Made by a program: the position numbers and the translations under genes. DNA of 60,310 nt, taken from positions 1 through 60,310 of the forward strand of contig JAKADZ010000004.1 in NCBI GenBank assembly GCA_021818475.1, in the 5' to 3' direction. Position 1 is the first letter of the stretch. Each line of letters opens with the position of its first letter. The notes beneath the pieces are model-generated. The model worked only from the letters and a program-made list of their open reading frames with translations, was not told the origin of the DNA and searched no databases. Below are positions 39,039 through 48,087 of the stretch, piece by piece. This stretch comes from Nanobdellota archaeon. GTDB taxonomy: Archaea > Nanobdellota > Nanobdellia > Pacearchaeales > GW2011-AR1.

Positions 39039-39607
39039 TGAGTTTAGGGGTGATTTTTTTGCAGACTGCAAGTGCTTTCCCAAGTGGGGTTATCGGGGAG
39101 ATGCTTAACAAATGGGAACAGGCTGGATTTTTTAGTTATCTTCTTCCATTTCTTTTAATTTTTGCACTTGTGTTTGGAATTATGACTAAACTTGATATTT
39201 TTAAAGATAATAAAATGGTTAACGGAATTATTGCTTTATCCGTTGCTTTTATGTCCCTGCAATTTGATTTCGTTCCTACTTTTTTCTCTCAGATATTTCC
39301 AAGAATTGGTGTTGGCTTGGCAATAATTTTAGGAATTTTAATTATCGTCGGTCTTTTTGCAGATCCACAAAGCAGCGCAGTAAATTATGTCCTTTTGGGA
39401 ATAGGGGTTATAACTGTGGGAGCAATTATAATTCAATCTGCTGGAGCATTGGGGTGGCAGTCAGGACAATGGTGGGAAGATAATTGGCAGATGGTAGTCG
39501 GAGCAGTTTTCTTATTAATTTTAGTTATTGTAATTATTGGAAGCGGCAGCGGAGATAAAAACAAACAACAGACTCCTTCCTTTATTGGTCCTTGGGGACA
39601 GCATTAA
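39039..39607 (+). CDS. membrane protein of the pilus locus (ORF track extends start to 38858 through a repeat element)
   Basis: FFSYLLPFLLIFALVFGIMTKLDIF...; upstream in-frame part is palindromic repeat; start could also be TTG 39060 after GGGGTGAT. Confidence 0.75.
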
Positions 39608-39667
39608 TTTTTAATTAATTTTTTAAAATTAAATTATTTTTCTGACTTTAACTTTCACTATTTCCCT

Positions 39668-39685
39668 CCCCCCCCCCCCCCCCCC
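39668..39685. repeat. poly-C tract (18 as given)
   Basis: TTTCCCT(C)18GGAAAG in intergenic DNA. Confidence 0.9.
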
Positions 39686-39919
39686 GGAAAGAATATTGTA
39701 AAAATTTCTTTCAGAAATTTTTTGATTGATTTTACTCCGCGCCAGACTTCGTCAAGGCGTTCGCTTAAGAAAAATTATTAATTATAAAGAATTTTAACGC
39801 GGGGTTCAATTATTCAAAAATCTTGTTCAACTCAAAAAGAGGTGATAAATATTTAAGAATTTATTTTCTTTCTTGGATACTGCTCATAATTTATCCATTT
39901 AGTTGTTTTTTCAGCAAAC

Positions 39920-40699
39920 CTATTTTTTAGAAATATTTCTCAGAGCTGAAAAATCATCCTGTTCTCCGCTTTGAGGATTTTGCGGAATCTGTTTTTTCAT
40001 TTCAGTTTGTTTTTGCGGAGAAATCATTTTTGAAAAAGAATCCTGCATCATGGACATTTCTTTTTTTATGCTATCAAGATTTTGCCCATAACTGCCGACT
40101 TTTTCAAGAATCGCAATCTGCAATTTATCCATTATAGATTCAATCTTTTTTAACCGTTCTGAAACATTGTCGACTTTATTCTGAACAAGAGAACTTGTTT
40201 CTGAATATGAATCAATCTGCTTTTGTATTTTTTTAATTTTCTCAGAAAATAACTGATCTGCAATTTCTATTATCGTATCTGTATCTGCTCCTGCTGACGG
40301 AGCGTATCCCTCCTGAGGATAATATTGTTCCTGCTGCGGCTGCTGCTGATAAGTTTGCTGCTGATAAGCCTGGGGTTGATATTGCTCCTGCTCTGCTGGT
40401 TGTTCCTCATATGTACTTGGCTGATAAGCCTGAGTTTGTGCAGAATATGTTGGGGCAGGTCTTGGAGTATACTGTTCTTCCTGCTCAATTGGTGCGGGGG
40501 TTTCATTTCCTTCCATTATTGAAGGCTGCATCTCTTCCCCCATTTCATTTCCTTCGGAAATTGCTTCTTTAATCTGGGCCTGTTTCATCGCATCATTGAT
40601 CTCACGTGGAGAAACTCCCTGTTCTGTAAGACTGTTAATTATTTCCTCATCAGAAACTCCCTGTCTCCTCATTTTTGTTATTTGATCTAATGTTCCCAT
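39920..40699 (-). CDS. Gln/Tyr/Pro-rich protein with coiled coil
   Basis: N-terminal UBA-like helix bundle, QPQAYQQQTYQQQPQQEQYYPQ low complexity, C-terminal coiled coil. Confidence 0.7.
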   Translation of the reverse strand: MGTLDQITKMRRQGVSDEEIINSLTEQGVSPREINDAMKQAQIKEAISEGNEMGEEMQPSIMEGNETPAPIEQEEQYTPRPAPTYSAQTQAYQPSTYEEQPAEQEQYQPQAYQQQTYQQQPQQEQYYPQEGYAPSAGADTDTIIEIADQLFSEKIKKIQKQIDSYSETSSLVQNKVDNVSERLKKIESIMDKLQIAILEKVGSYGQNLDSIKKEMSMMQDSFSKMISPQKQTEMKKQIPQNPQSGEQDDFSALRNISKK

Positions 40700-40920
40700 G
40701 CGACTTACTCGAGCCCCCGCTCATTGCATTTAAAATTTTCTTTGCATTCGCGAAAACTCTCGCCTCCGGTTTCTTGTGCATCAATTTTCCTCTGGGATAC
40801 TTGTTCAAAATTGATTTTCATGCTAAGGCACCTTTTTTATTTTTCATTATAATTTTAATGTTTAAATCTTTTTTAACTTTGTGATTATATTAACTTTGTT
40901 GAAAATCTTCTTATTCTTGC

Positions 40921-40994
40921 AATTTTGTTTTAATTCCCGACCCTCCCGCCCTCGGATGGCTTCGCCGTCCGCAAATATTTGTAAAAACAAAATT
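40921..40994. repeat. palindromic element B
   Basis: same arms; inner hairpin CGGATGGC TTC GCCGTCCG with compensatory changes. Confidence 0.9.
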
Positions 40995-41014
40995 AGGTTT
41001 TTCAACAAAGCGGA

Positions 41015-41365
41015 TTATCCTCTTAAATTTTTCAAATCTTCTTTTCTCACAAAATCAAGCGGCTGGAACATTTTTGCCTGTTTTGTCAGAATTTCCAAAT
41101 CATCTTTTTTTGCAAATTTGGAAAATTCTCCTGAAATACTATCCAAAAAATCAGACATTCTTTCTATTTTATCTTTCATATTCTCAATATCTTTTTTCAT
41201 TTCCAAAATTTTTTCGTTTGTTTTTTCTTTTAAATCAATAAGATTCTGCCCTATCAAAAGAAGCCGGTCTTTGTTTATCCTTTGCTTGTCTTCGATGTCG
41301 CGAATTTTAGAATTTAAGTCATTAAATAATTGCCCTGTATAATCTGCTTCCTGATTGTCAGCCAT
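41015..41365 (-). CDS. coiled-coil protein
   Basis: heptad-rich ORF ending FQPLDFVRKEDLKNLRG. Confidence 0.65.
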   Translation of the reverse strand: MADNQEADYTGQLFNDLNSKIRDIEDKQRINKDRLLLIGQNLIDLKEKTNEKILEMKKDIENMKDKIERMSDFLDSISGEFSKFAKKDDLEILTKQAKMFQPLDFVRKEDLKNLRG

Positions 41366-41415
41366 TGGAAATTAACGGGAAAGACATTTAAAATTGTTTT
41401 TATTTTTCCTCTCAC

Positions 41416-41476
41416 GGTTTCGCTCATTTATTCCCGCCCACCCGCCCAAACGGAAAGGTTTTCTATTCGCGAAATC
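41416..41476. repeat. palindromic element A (intergenic)
   Basis: GGTTTCGCTCATTTATTCCCGCCCACCCGCCCAAACGGAAAGGTTTTCTATTCGCGAAATC. Confidence 0.9.
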
Positions 41477-41531
41477 GTTTTCATTTTTTGGACATACAAA
41501 ATAATTTAAACTTTAATCTCATTTTTCTTAT

Positions 41532-43811
41532 ATGGAAGAAGAGGAGAAATTATATTCTTATGAAATCAGAAGAGAAGGGGGGGAAGATGTTCTTTATATC
41601 AATTACCTTGGGGCACCATTTGTTCCAAGCATTGCGGATTATGCAGACGTTATGGGGAGAGTCATCGATGCTTTAATAGAAAATCCAAATGCATCAAGAA
41701 TTATTTTAAGCCAGCAAAAAAATTACAATTATGACTTTAATGAGACTGCAACTTTGCTTGAAATTGCCCAACTTTATGTTTATCTTTTTAGGCAGGAAAA
41801 AGTTTTGTCCCAGGAAAAATTAACTACTTCTAACAGCCAATTTTTCAGCCAAAGGTATAATGAAGTTTTTTCTTTTATGTTCCTCCTTAGAAACGATCCT
41901 GTTTCTGCTTATTTCGAACTGAAAAAAATTATCCTTCAGTCTAAAATACTTTCTGAAAAAATTGAGCCTTCTTTTAAAAATGATCAGGAGAATTATACTC
42001 ATTTTCTGGAAAAAATTTTGATTCTTTTGGAAAATACGAAACTTATACAGGGCGTTTTTCCATATCTTGAAAATTACCGAAAAGGAGACCGAGAAATTTA
42101 TAACAAAATTTTCAAACCGGATATAATTCCTAATTTTACCTTTACCCGATTAATTTATGATCTTCCTGATGATGCTGAAATAATCGACCAATATGATATC
42201 GGAGAGGATTATGATACTTCCACAATAACTATTCTGAAAAAGAAAGGAGAATCAAAATTAATTTATCATCTTAATCCCCCTGAGAATTCTTTAGACGAGG
42301 ATTATAACATGCTTCTGAATCTTGCGAGAGGAGTTTTAATTGAGCATCAGCCAAAAGCAGAAGAATTTACTGACGTTGAAAGAGTCAGGCAGGTTTTTTT
42401 TAATATTTCTAGAGATCTTCTTCAGGATTTGGCACAGACGAAAGGGATAAAATTAAATTTTTCGGATTTGAATAAATTATCTACAATTTTAGTAAGACAA
42501 ACAATCGGCTTCGGACTCGTTGAAGTTTTATTGCAGGATAATAAACTGCAGGATATTATGCTTAATGCTCCAATTCCAATGACAAATATTTTTGTCAGAC
42601 ATCAGGATTATGATGAGTGTTCAACAAATATCCTCCCGAGCCAGGCCGATATAGATTCGTGGGCAGCTAAATTCAGAGTTATTTCAGGAAGACCTTTGGA
42701 TGAGGCAAATCCGATTCTTGATACTCAGTTAGAAATTGGGAAAATCAGCGCGAGAATTGCAATTATTCAGAATCCTCTTTCTCCTGATGGACTTGCTTAT
42801 GCAATAAGAAGACACAGAGAAGAACCCTGGACTTTGCCTTTGTATATTCAGAATAAAATGCTGAATTCTTTTACTGCCGGTTTAATGAGTTTTCTAATCG
42901 ACGGAGGAAGAACTCTTTTAATTGCAGGAACAAGAGGTTCAGGAAAGACTTCTCTGCTGGGAAGTTTAATGCTGGAAATAATTCCTAAAAACAGGATTAT
43001 TGTCATTGAAGATTCTCTAGAATTGCCGGTTGAATCCCTGAGAAAACTTGGATGGGATATTTTGAGAATGAAAGTCCGTTCTGCACTTTTAAAAACTACA
43101 ACAGAAGTTTCTGCTGACGACGGAATAAGAACAAGCTTGAGACTTGGAGATTCCTGCCTGATTATCGGGGAAGTAAGAAGCGTTGAAGCAAAAGCATTAT
43201 ATGAAGCGATGCGTGTCGGAGCATTAGCAAATGTCGTCGCAGGAACAATTCACGGGGCTTCACCTTACGGAGTTTTTGACAGAGTTGTGCATGATTTGGA
43301 AGTTCCGGCTACAAGTTTTAAAGCAACAGATATTATTGCAGTTTGTAATCCGGTGAAGACTCCTGACGGACTTCACTCAAGAAGAAGGGTTGTTCAGCTT
43401 TCTGAAATAAGAAAACAATGGAAAGAAGATCCTCTCCTGGAGAAGGGATTTGTTGATTTGTTAAATTATGATATTGAAAAAGATGAATTAAAACCTAGCG
43501 ATGATTTAATCAACGGAGACAGCGAGGTTCTGAAAGATATTGCGTCAAATGTAAAAGGATGGGCAGGAAATTGGGATGCTATTTATGATAACATTTTATT
43601 AAGAGCAAAAATAAAACAAGAATTGGTAAATACCGCGAATAAAACGGGGAATAGCAGAATCCTTGAAGCAGATTTCAACAGACTTTCTAACAATTCTTTT
43701 CATGAAATTTCTGATAATGTTCGGGAAGAGATTGGTCTTCCAATGAGCGACAGAGTTTTCCCCCAGTGGCAGAAATGGTTAAATGAGGAAATAAAAAAGA
43801 AAATAATATAA
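41532..43811 (+). CDS. type II/IV secretion ATPase (GspE/VirB11/ArlI family)
   Basis: TLLIAGTRGSGKTSLLGSLMLEIIPKNRIIVIEDSLELP, LIIGEVRSVEAKALYEAMRVGALANVVAGTIHG. Confidence 0.94.
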   Translation: MEEEEKLYSYEIRREGGEDVLYINYLGAPFVPSIADYADVMGRVIDALIENPNASRIILSQQKNYNYDFNETATLLEIAQLYVYLFRQEKVLSQEKLTTSNSQFFSQRYNEVFSFMFLLRNDPVSAYFELKKIILQSKILSEKIEPSFKNDQENYTHFLEKILILLENTKLIQGVFPYLENYRKGDREIYNKIFKPDIIPNFTFTRLIYDLPDDAEIIDQYDIGEDYDTSTITILKKKGESKLIYHLNPPENSLDEDYNMLLNLARGVLIEHQPKAEEFTDVERVRQVFFNISRDLLQDLAQTKGIKLNFSDLNKLSTILVRQTIGFGLVEVLLQDNKLQDIMLNAPIPMTNIFVRHQDYDECSTNILPSQADIDSWAAKFRVISGRPLDEANPILDTQLEIGKISARIAIIQNPLSPDGLAYAIRRHREEPWTLPLYIQNKMLNSFTAGLMSFLIDGGRTLLIAGTRGSGKTSLLGSLMLEIIPKNRIIVIEDSLELPVESLRKLGWDILRMKVRSALLKTTTEVSADDGIRTSLRLGDSCLIIGEVRSVEAKALYEAMRVGALANVVAGTIHGASPYGVFDRVVHDLEVPATSFKATDIIAVCNPVKTPDGLHSRRRVVQLSEIRKQWKEDPLLEKGFVDLLNYDIEKDELKPSDDLINGDSEVLKDIASNVKGWAGNWDAIYDNILLRAKIKQELVNTANKTGNSRILEADFNRLSNNSFHEISDNVREEIGLPMSDRVFPQWQKWLNEEIKKKII

Positions 43812-43992
43812 CTGCCGCTGATATCCGGTAATTGACAAAGTCAATTAGGTCGAAGGCAGAAGTGGTTAGATGAACAAGTAAAAAAGAAAATAAAAAAGAA
43901 AATAATATAACTGTCACTGATATCCGGTAATTGACAAAGTCAATTAGGTCGAAGGCAGAAATGGTTAAATGAGGAAATAAAAAAGAAAAAAT
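43768..43992 (+). repeat. tandem repeat (99 bp period; first unit 87 bp) duplicating the ATPase 3' end
   Basis: GGCAGAARTGGTTARATGA...ATAACTGYCRCTGATATCCGGTAATTGACAAAGTCAATTAGGTCGAA repeated; copies of ggcag at 43768, 43855, 43954. Confidence 0.9.
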
Positions 43993-44064
43993 CTATTTAC
44001 CGTCCTTATTCTAAAATTTAAAAGGGAAAAATAATCTAGGAAATTATTTAAAGTTTCATGCGTA

Positions 44065-44622
44065 TTGTTAACTATGGTTGAAAAGGAACGTCATTACAAA
44101 GAGTATGAAGAATCTTCTTCAAGGGAAGAGGAAGCTTATTCCAGGGAAAAAGATATCCGGGAATCTAAGAGGGGAGACCTTTCTGCAGCAGATAAACAGG
44201 TTTTGTCAAGATTATTCGAACGGGCAGGAAAATCTTTTTTGGAATCAAAAGAAGTTACTCCTTATCAAATTTCAAAAGCTATTGGTCTTTATATCAAAGC
44301 AGAACAATATGCTCCTTATGAGAATGTAAAGAAAAGAATTTCTAAGGTTGTCCGGGGATTAGATGAAATCAGAAAGCGCAGAAGCGGAGGTCTTGAACAA
44401 AAGGTTATCGTAGAAGGAAAGCTGAAAAATATGGCAATTCTTTCTGTCAGCACTCTTTTATTGGCATTATTTTTTGTCTCATCAAATCTAACAGGTTTTG
44501 CGGTGCTTGGAATTAATCATGACAATTTAAACATCCTGAGTTCCTGTATTTTTTTGTGCGGATTAATATTCACTTTCATTTATCTCAAAAACAAAGATAA
44601 AAAAATAAAGAAAAAGAAATAA
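44065..44622 (+). CDS. hypothetical two-TM protein of the pilus locus
   Basis: ORF between the secretion ATPase and TadC-like gene. Confidence 0.75.
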   Translation: MLTMVEKERHYKEYEESSSREEEAYSREKDIRESKRGDLSAADKQVLSRLFERAGKSFLESKEVTPYQISKAIGLYIKAEQYAPYENVKKRISKVVRGLDEIRKRRSGGLEQKVIVEGKLKNMAILSVSTLLLALFFVSSNLTGFAVLGINHDNLNILSSCIFLCGLIFTFIYLKNKDKKIKKKK

Positions 44623-44688
44623 TTCTTGAACTCTTCAAGCGGATATATTTATAAGTTAAAAATTCCTTCATTTTCCCGAGGATAAAAG

Positions 44689-46866
44689 ATGGTGCCGGAT
44701 AAAAAACCCGATATAAATGAGATTCTGAAAAAACATGCTGCAAAAATTGAAGAAAGCATCAAAACGTTTAATGAAGATAAAATAAATTACAGCCAGAGTT
44801 ACACTACTTTTAAAGAGGAATTATCCCCTGAACTTTCAAGATATGAAAGATTATGCAAAAGTCTTGGGAACTTGGTGAAATTAAAAGTTTCCCAAAAAGA
44901 TGCAGATAAAATAAAAAAATCATTGGAAATTGCACATCTTGATTTGGAGCCATGGCAGCCGATTACTCTCGGGGTTGTGGTTTTTGTCGGAGTTTTTATT
45001 CTTGGACTTTTGATTTCAACAATCTTCGCACTCTTCAGCGGAGGTTTTGAAAACTTTCCTGTTTTTTTCTTAATCTTGGTTATGGTCTTTGCAGTTTTTC
45101 TTTTTTATTTTGTCAACGGGTATCCTGCAAGGCTTGCAAGCCAGTGGAGGCTTAAGGCATCTTCCCAGATGGTCCCTGCAATTTTGTACATAGTTGTTTA
45201 TATGAGACATACCCCCAATCTTGAAAAGGCAATAGAATTTGCATCACAGCACCTGCAATATCCTCTTGCACTCGATTTCAAAAAAATTTTCTATGACGTT
45301 GAAGTTGGGAAATTTTCCACTATTAAAGAGAGTTTAGATAATTATCTTAATAATTGGAAAGATTATTCTGTTGAATTTATAGAATCTTTTCATCTGATTG
45401 AAAGCAGTCTGTTTGAACCTGATGATGCGAAAAGAATTGCAACCCTTGAAAAAGCTCTGCAGGTAATTCTCGACGGAGTTTATGATAAGATGCTTAAATT
45501 TACTCACGAAGTCAGAAGCCCTTTAACAAATGTATATATGCTTGGAGTAGTTCTTCCAACATTAGGGCTCGCTTTGCTTCCACTTGCTTCTGCAATGGTT
45601 GGGGATTTTTTGAAATGGTATCATGTTTTTATTTTATTCGATTTGATAATTCCTTTTTTTGTTTTTTATCTGACAGACAGAGTTATTTCATTGAGACCCG
45701 GAGGGTATGGAGAAACTGAACTTTTGGAAAGAAACCCCCTTTATTCTCAATATACAAACAAAAAGGTTTATCTCAAGGCTTTCCTGATCTGCCTTCCTTT
45801 TTTTATCATCGGACTCCTTCCATTAATTTTCCAGTATACTCCTATACCCCAAATATTCGGGTTAAAACCAGATTATACTTTTTCAGAGTTAGGGATAGGA
45901 TTATTCGGAGATGAGCAAGTTTTTGGTTTTATTAATTCCAACGGAAACATTGTCGGTCCATTTGGAATTGGCTCTTTAATCTGCGGAGTATTTTTCACTC
46001 TTGGGCTTGCATTATTCTTTTCTATTTCATTTAAAAAAAGAACTGTCGGGCTGATTAAAGAAAGAGACAAAACCAAACAACTTGAAGTAGAATTTAATAA
46101 TTCTTTATTCCAGCTTGGAAACAGAATAGGAAACGGAACTCCTCCTGAACTTGCATTCAGCAAAGTTGCAGAAGCAACCAAAGGACTGAAGACCGAGGAT
46201 TTTTTCAAAAGAGTTAATTACAATATTATGCAGATGGGAATGAGCATTGAACAGGCTGTGTTTGACAAGAAAAGGGGAGTTTTGATATATTATCCTTCTG
46301 ATCTGATTGCCACCAGTATGAAAATTCTCGTTGAATCTGCTAAGAAAGGTCTGAATGTTGCAGCAATGAGCCTGATCAGTTTGTCTGAATATGTAAAGAA
46401 TATCAATAAAATAACTGACAGACTCAGGGATATGCTTGCAGAAATAATCTCTGACATGAAAAGTAATATGACTTTCCTTGCTCCCCTGCTTTCAGGAATT
46501 GTCGTCGGACTTGCAGCTATGATAACTTCAATTTTAAGCAGGCTGAATCTTGCAAAACTCAGCGGTGATACGACTGCAATTTCCGGATTTGGAAATATTT
46601 CCTCTATCTTAAATATATTCGACATGACTAAAATGATTTCTCCTTACATTCTGCAGATTATAGTAGGAATTTACCTAATTGAAGTAATTTTCATTTTGAC
46701 CGGGACTCTTGTTACAATTGATTCCGGAGAAGATAAACTTGAAAAAACTAACAAGACTGGGATTAATCTTCAAAAAGGAATCGGACTTTATGTTCTTACT
46801 GCACTTGTGGCAATAATTTCATTATTCTTCCTTACAGTAATTGTATTGGGAAATTTAACTTCTTAA
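44689..46866 (+). CDS. TadC/ArlJ-like type II secretion F-domain membrane protein (two F domains)
   Basis: location after ATPase; YIVVYMRHTPNLEKAIEFASQHL and GNRIGNGTPPELAFSKVAEATKGLKTEDFF F-domain patterns. Confidence 0.88.
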   Translation: MVPDKKPDINEILKKHAAKIEESIKTFNEDKINYSQSYTTFKEELSPELSRYERLCKSLGNLVKLKVSQKDADKIKKSLEIAHLDLEPWQPITLGVVVFVGVFILGLLISTIFALFSGGFENFPVFFLILVMVFAVFLFYFVNGYPARLASQWRLKASSQMVPAILYIVVYMRHTPNLEKAIEFASQHLQYPLALDFKKIFYDVEVGKFSTIKESLDNYLNNWKDYSVEFIESFHLIESSLFEPDDAKRIATLEKALQVILDGVYDKMLKFTHEVRSPLTNVYMLGVVLPTLGLALLPLASAMVGDFLKWYHVFILFDLIIPFFVFYLTDRVISLRPGGYGETELLERNPLYSQYTNKKVYLKAFLICLPFFIIGLLPLIFQYTPIPQIFGLKPDYTFSELGIGLFGDEQVFGFINSNGNIVGPFGIGSLICGVFFTLGLALFFSISFKKRTVGLIKERDKTKQLEVEFNNSLFQLGNRIGNGTPPELAFSKVAEATKGLKTEDFFKRVNYNIMQMGMSIEQAVFDKKRGVLIYYPSDLIATSMKILVESAKKGLNVAAMSLISLSEYVKNINKITDRLRDMLAEIISDMKSNMTFLAPLLSGIVVGLAAMITSILSRLNLAKLSGDTTAISGFGNISSILNIFDMTKMISPYILQIIVGIYLIEVIFILTGTLVTIDSGEDKLEKTNKTGINLQKGIGLYVLTALVAIISLFFLTVIVLGNLTS

Positions 46867-46907
46867 TCTACTGATATTTTTATAAATAAGAAAGGATTAT
46901 ATGGATA

Positions 46908-47054
46908 ATGGAAAAAAGAGGAATAATTTCAGAATATCTGCCCTGGCTTTTGATTGGTCTGGCAGTTCTTGCAATTTTGATGATAAGCATTTTTTTAATG
47001 AAAGGGAAAGGATTAGACTTCATTCAGCAAATTAAAAATATTTTTCACGGATAA
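46908..47054 (+). CDS. small single-TM protein (48 aa)
   Basis: MEKRGIISEYLPWLLIGLAVLAILMISIFLMKGKGLDFIQQIKNIFHG, pilin-like N-terminus. Confidence 0.7.
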   Translation: MEKRGIISEYLPWLLIGLAVLAILMISIFLMKGKGLDFIQQIKNIFHG

Positions 47055-47059
47055 TTATT

Positions 47060-47227
47060 ATGTCAGAACTAACCACTGAACAACTTATAAAAATAATCCT
47101 AGGAATTTTAGTCGTTGCTGCAGTAGTTGTCGGACTTTACCTTTTTTTCAAGGATAAGATTCTTGATTTTTTTAAAGGACTTTCCGTTGGCGACACCCCT
47201 AAATTTTTTTTACCTTTCATAAAATGA
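47060..47227 (+). CDS. small single-TM protein (55 aa)
   Basis: MSELTTEQLIKIILGILVVAAVVVGLYLFFKDKILDFF...; stop overlaps next start (ATGA). Confidence 0.7.
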   Translation: MSELTTEQLIKIILGILVVAAVVVGLYLFFKDKILDFFKGLSVGDTPKFFLPFIK

Positions 47228-47808
47228 AAAATAAGAATAAAAATTTTTTTGATTTCGCTCAATCATTCCCGCCCACCCACCCAAGGGGAAAATTTTTCTA
47301 TTCGCGAAATCAAAAATCATTCAATCTTTTTCCAAAAAATGAGAAAGGAAATCTGCTTCCAGAAGAAACTCTGAAGATAATAATCGCAGTAATAGGAATT
47401 ATTTTTTTGGTTTTTCTCCTCACTTCCGTCTATTTCGCACTGACCGGAGCACAGGATTCAAAAAAAGCTGAAGCCAGCAAGGATATAATTGTTAATGAAA
47501 TCCAACGACTGAATTCCGGTGGAAATTATTCTTCAGACGGAATTTTTATTCCCAATCCTTCCGGGTGGAATTTAATAAGTTACACTTCACAAAAGAAACC
47601 AAATTCCTGCGCAGGACAAAATTGCTTCTGCATATGCAAAAATATTTTAATAGATATATTTGACAGACAGCTCACAGAATGTGATAAAAACGGAGTCTGC
47701 GCAGAAGTTCCTTCAATGAATGATTTTGGGAAAATAAAAATAGAAAATGACGGAACATGGATTTTAATTCAAAAAATAAATGATGAAATTCAGATAACTA
47801 AAAAATGA
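47224..47808 (+). CDS. pilin-like protein with palindromic element encoded in N-terminal leader
   Basis: LFPKNEKGNLLPEETLKIIIAVIGIIFLVFLLTSVYF; residues ~8-31 encoded by a 69-bp palindrome. Confidence 0.75.
   Translation: MKNKNKNFFDFAQSFPPTHPRGKFFYSRNQKSFNLFPKNEKGNLLPEETLKIIIAVIGIIFLVFLLTSVYFALTGAQDSKKAEASKDIIVNEIQRLNSGGNYSSDGIFIPNPSGWNLISYTSQKKPNSCAGQNCFCICKNILIDIFDRQLTECDKNGVCAEVPSMNDFGKIKIENDGTWILIQKINDEIQITKK
47247..47315. repeat. palindromic element A, in frame inside CDS
   Basis: perfect 12-bp arms TTTTGATTTCGC / GCGAAATCAAAA; 69 bp. Confidence 0.92.
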
Positions 47809-47906
47809 GTTTTGACGAACTGGTAAAATATTTAATTTGGATTGTTTTTTTTATTCTGGCATTTACCGGATTATATTTCATGCTTAAAAAAATAGGAATT
47901 ATATAG
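47805..47906 (+). CDS. small single-TM protein (33 aa)
   Basis: MSFDELVKYLIWIVFFILAFTGLYFMLKKIGII; start overlaps previous stop. Confidence 0.6.
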   Translation: MSFDELVKYLIWIVFFILAFTGLYFMLKKIGII

Positions 47907-48030
47907 CTGTCTTCTTTGGTCTTCCATTTTATACATAATAAAATTTGCAAAAATTTCTTAAAGAAATTTTTGGATTGATTGAAATTTTTTAACAAGCAGA
48001 TTCAACTAAAAAAGAGGTGATAATTTTTTT

Positions 48031-48087
48031 ATGGTTATAATAAAGATAATTTTATTAATTACCGAATCGATTTATTTTAATGGATAA
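48031..48087 (+). CDS. possible 18-aa leader peptide coupled to 48080 gene
   Basis: AGAGGTGATAATTTTTTT ATG; MVIIKIILLITESIYFNG; stop overlaps ATG of next gene. Confidence 0.35.
   Translation: MVIIKIILLITESIYFNG

Noticed and set aside
40881-41342. ORF 40881-41342 (CFNSRPSRPRMASPSANICKNKI...)
   Set aside because: Mostly translation of element B plus antisense of coiled-coil gene 41015-41365.
43687-43917. Antisense ORF with repeated FSFLFSFLL segments
   Set aside because: Artifact of the 99-bp tandem repeat read on the wrong strand.
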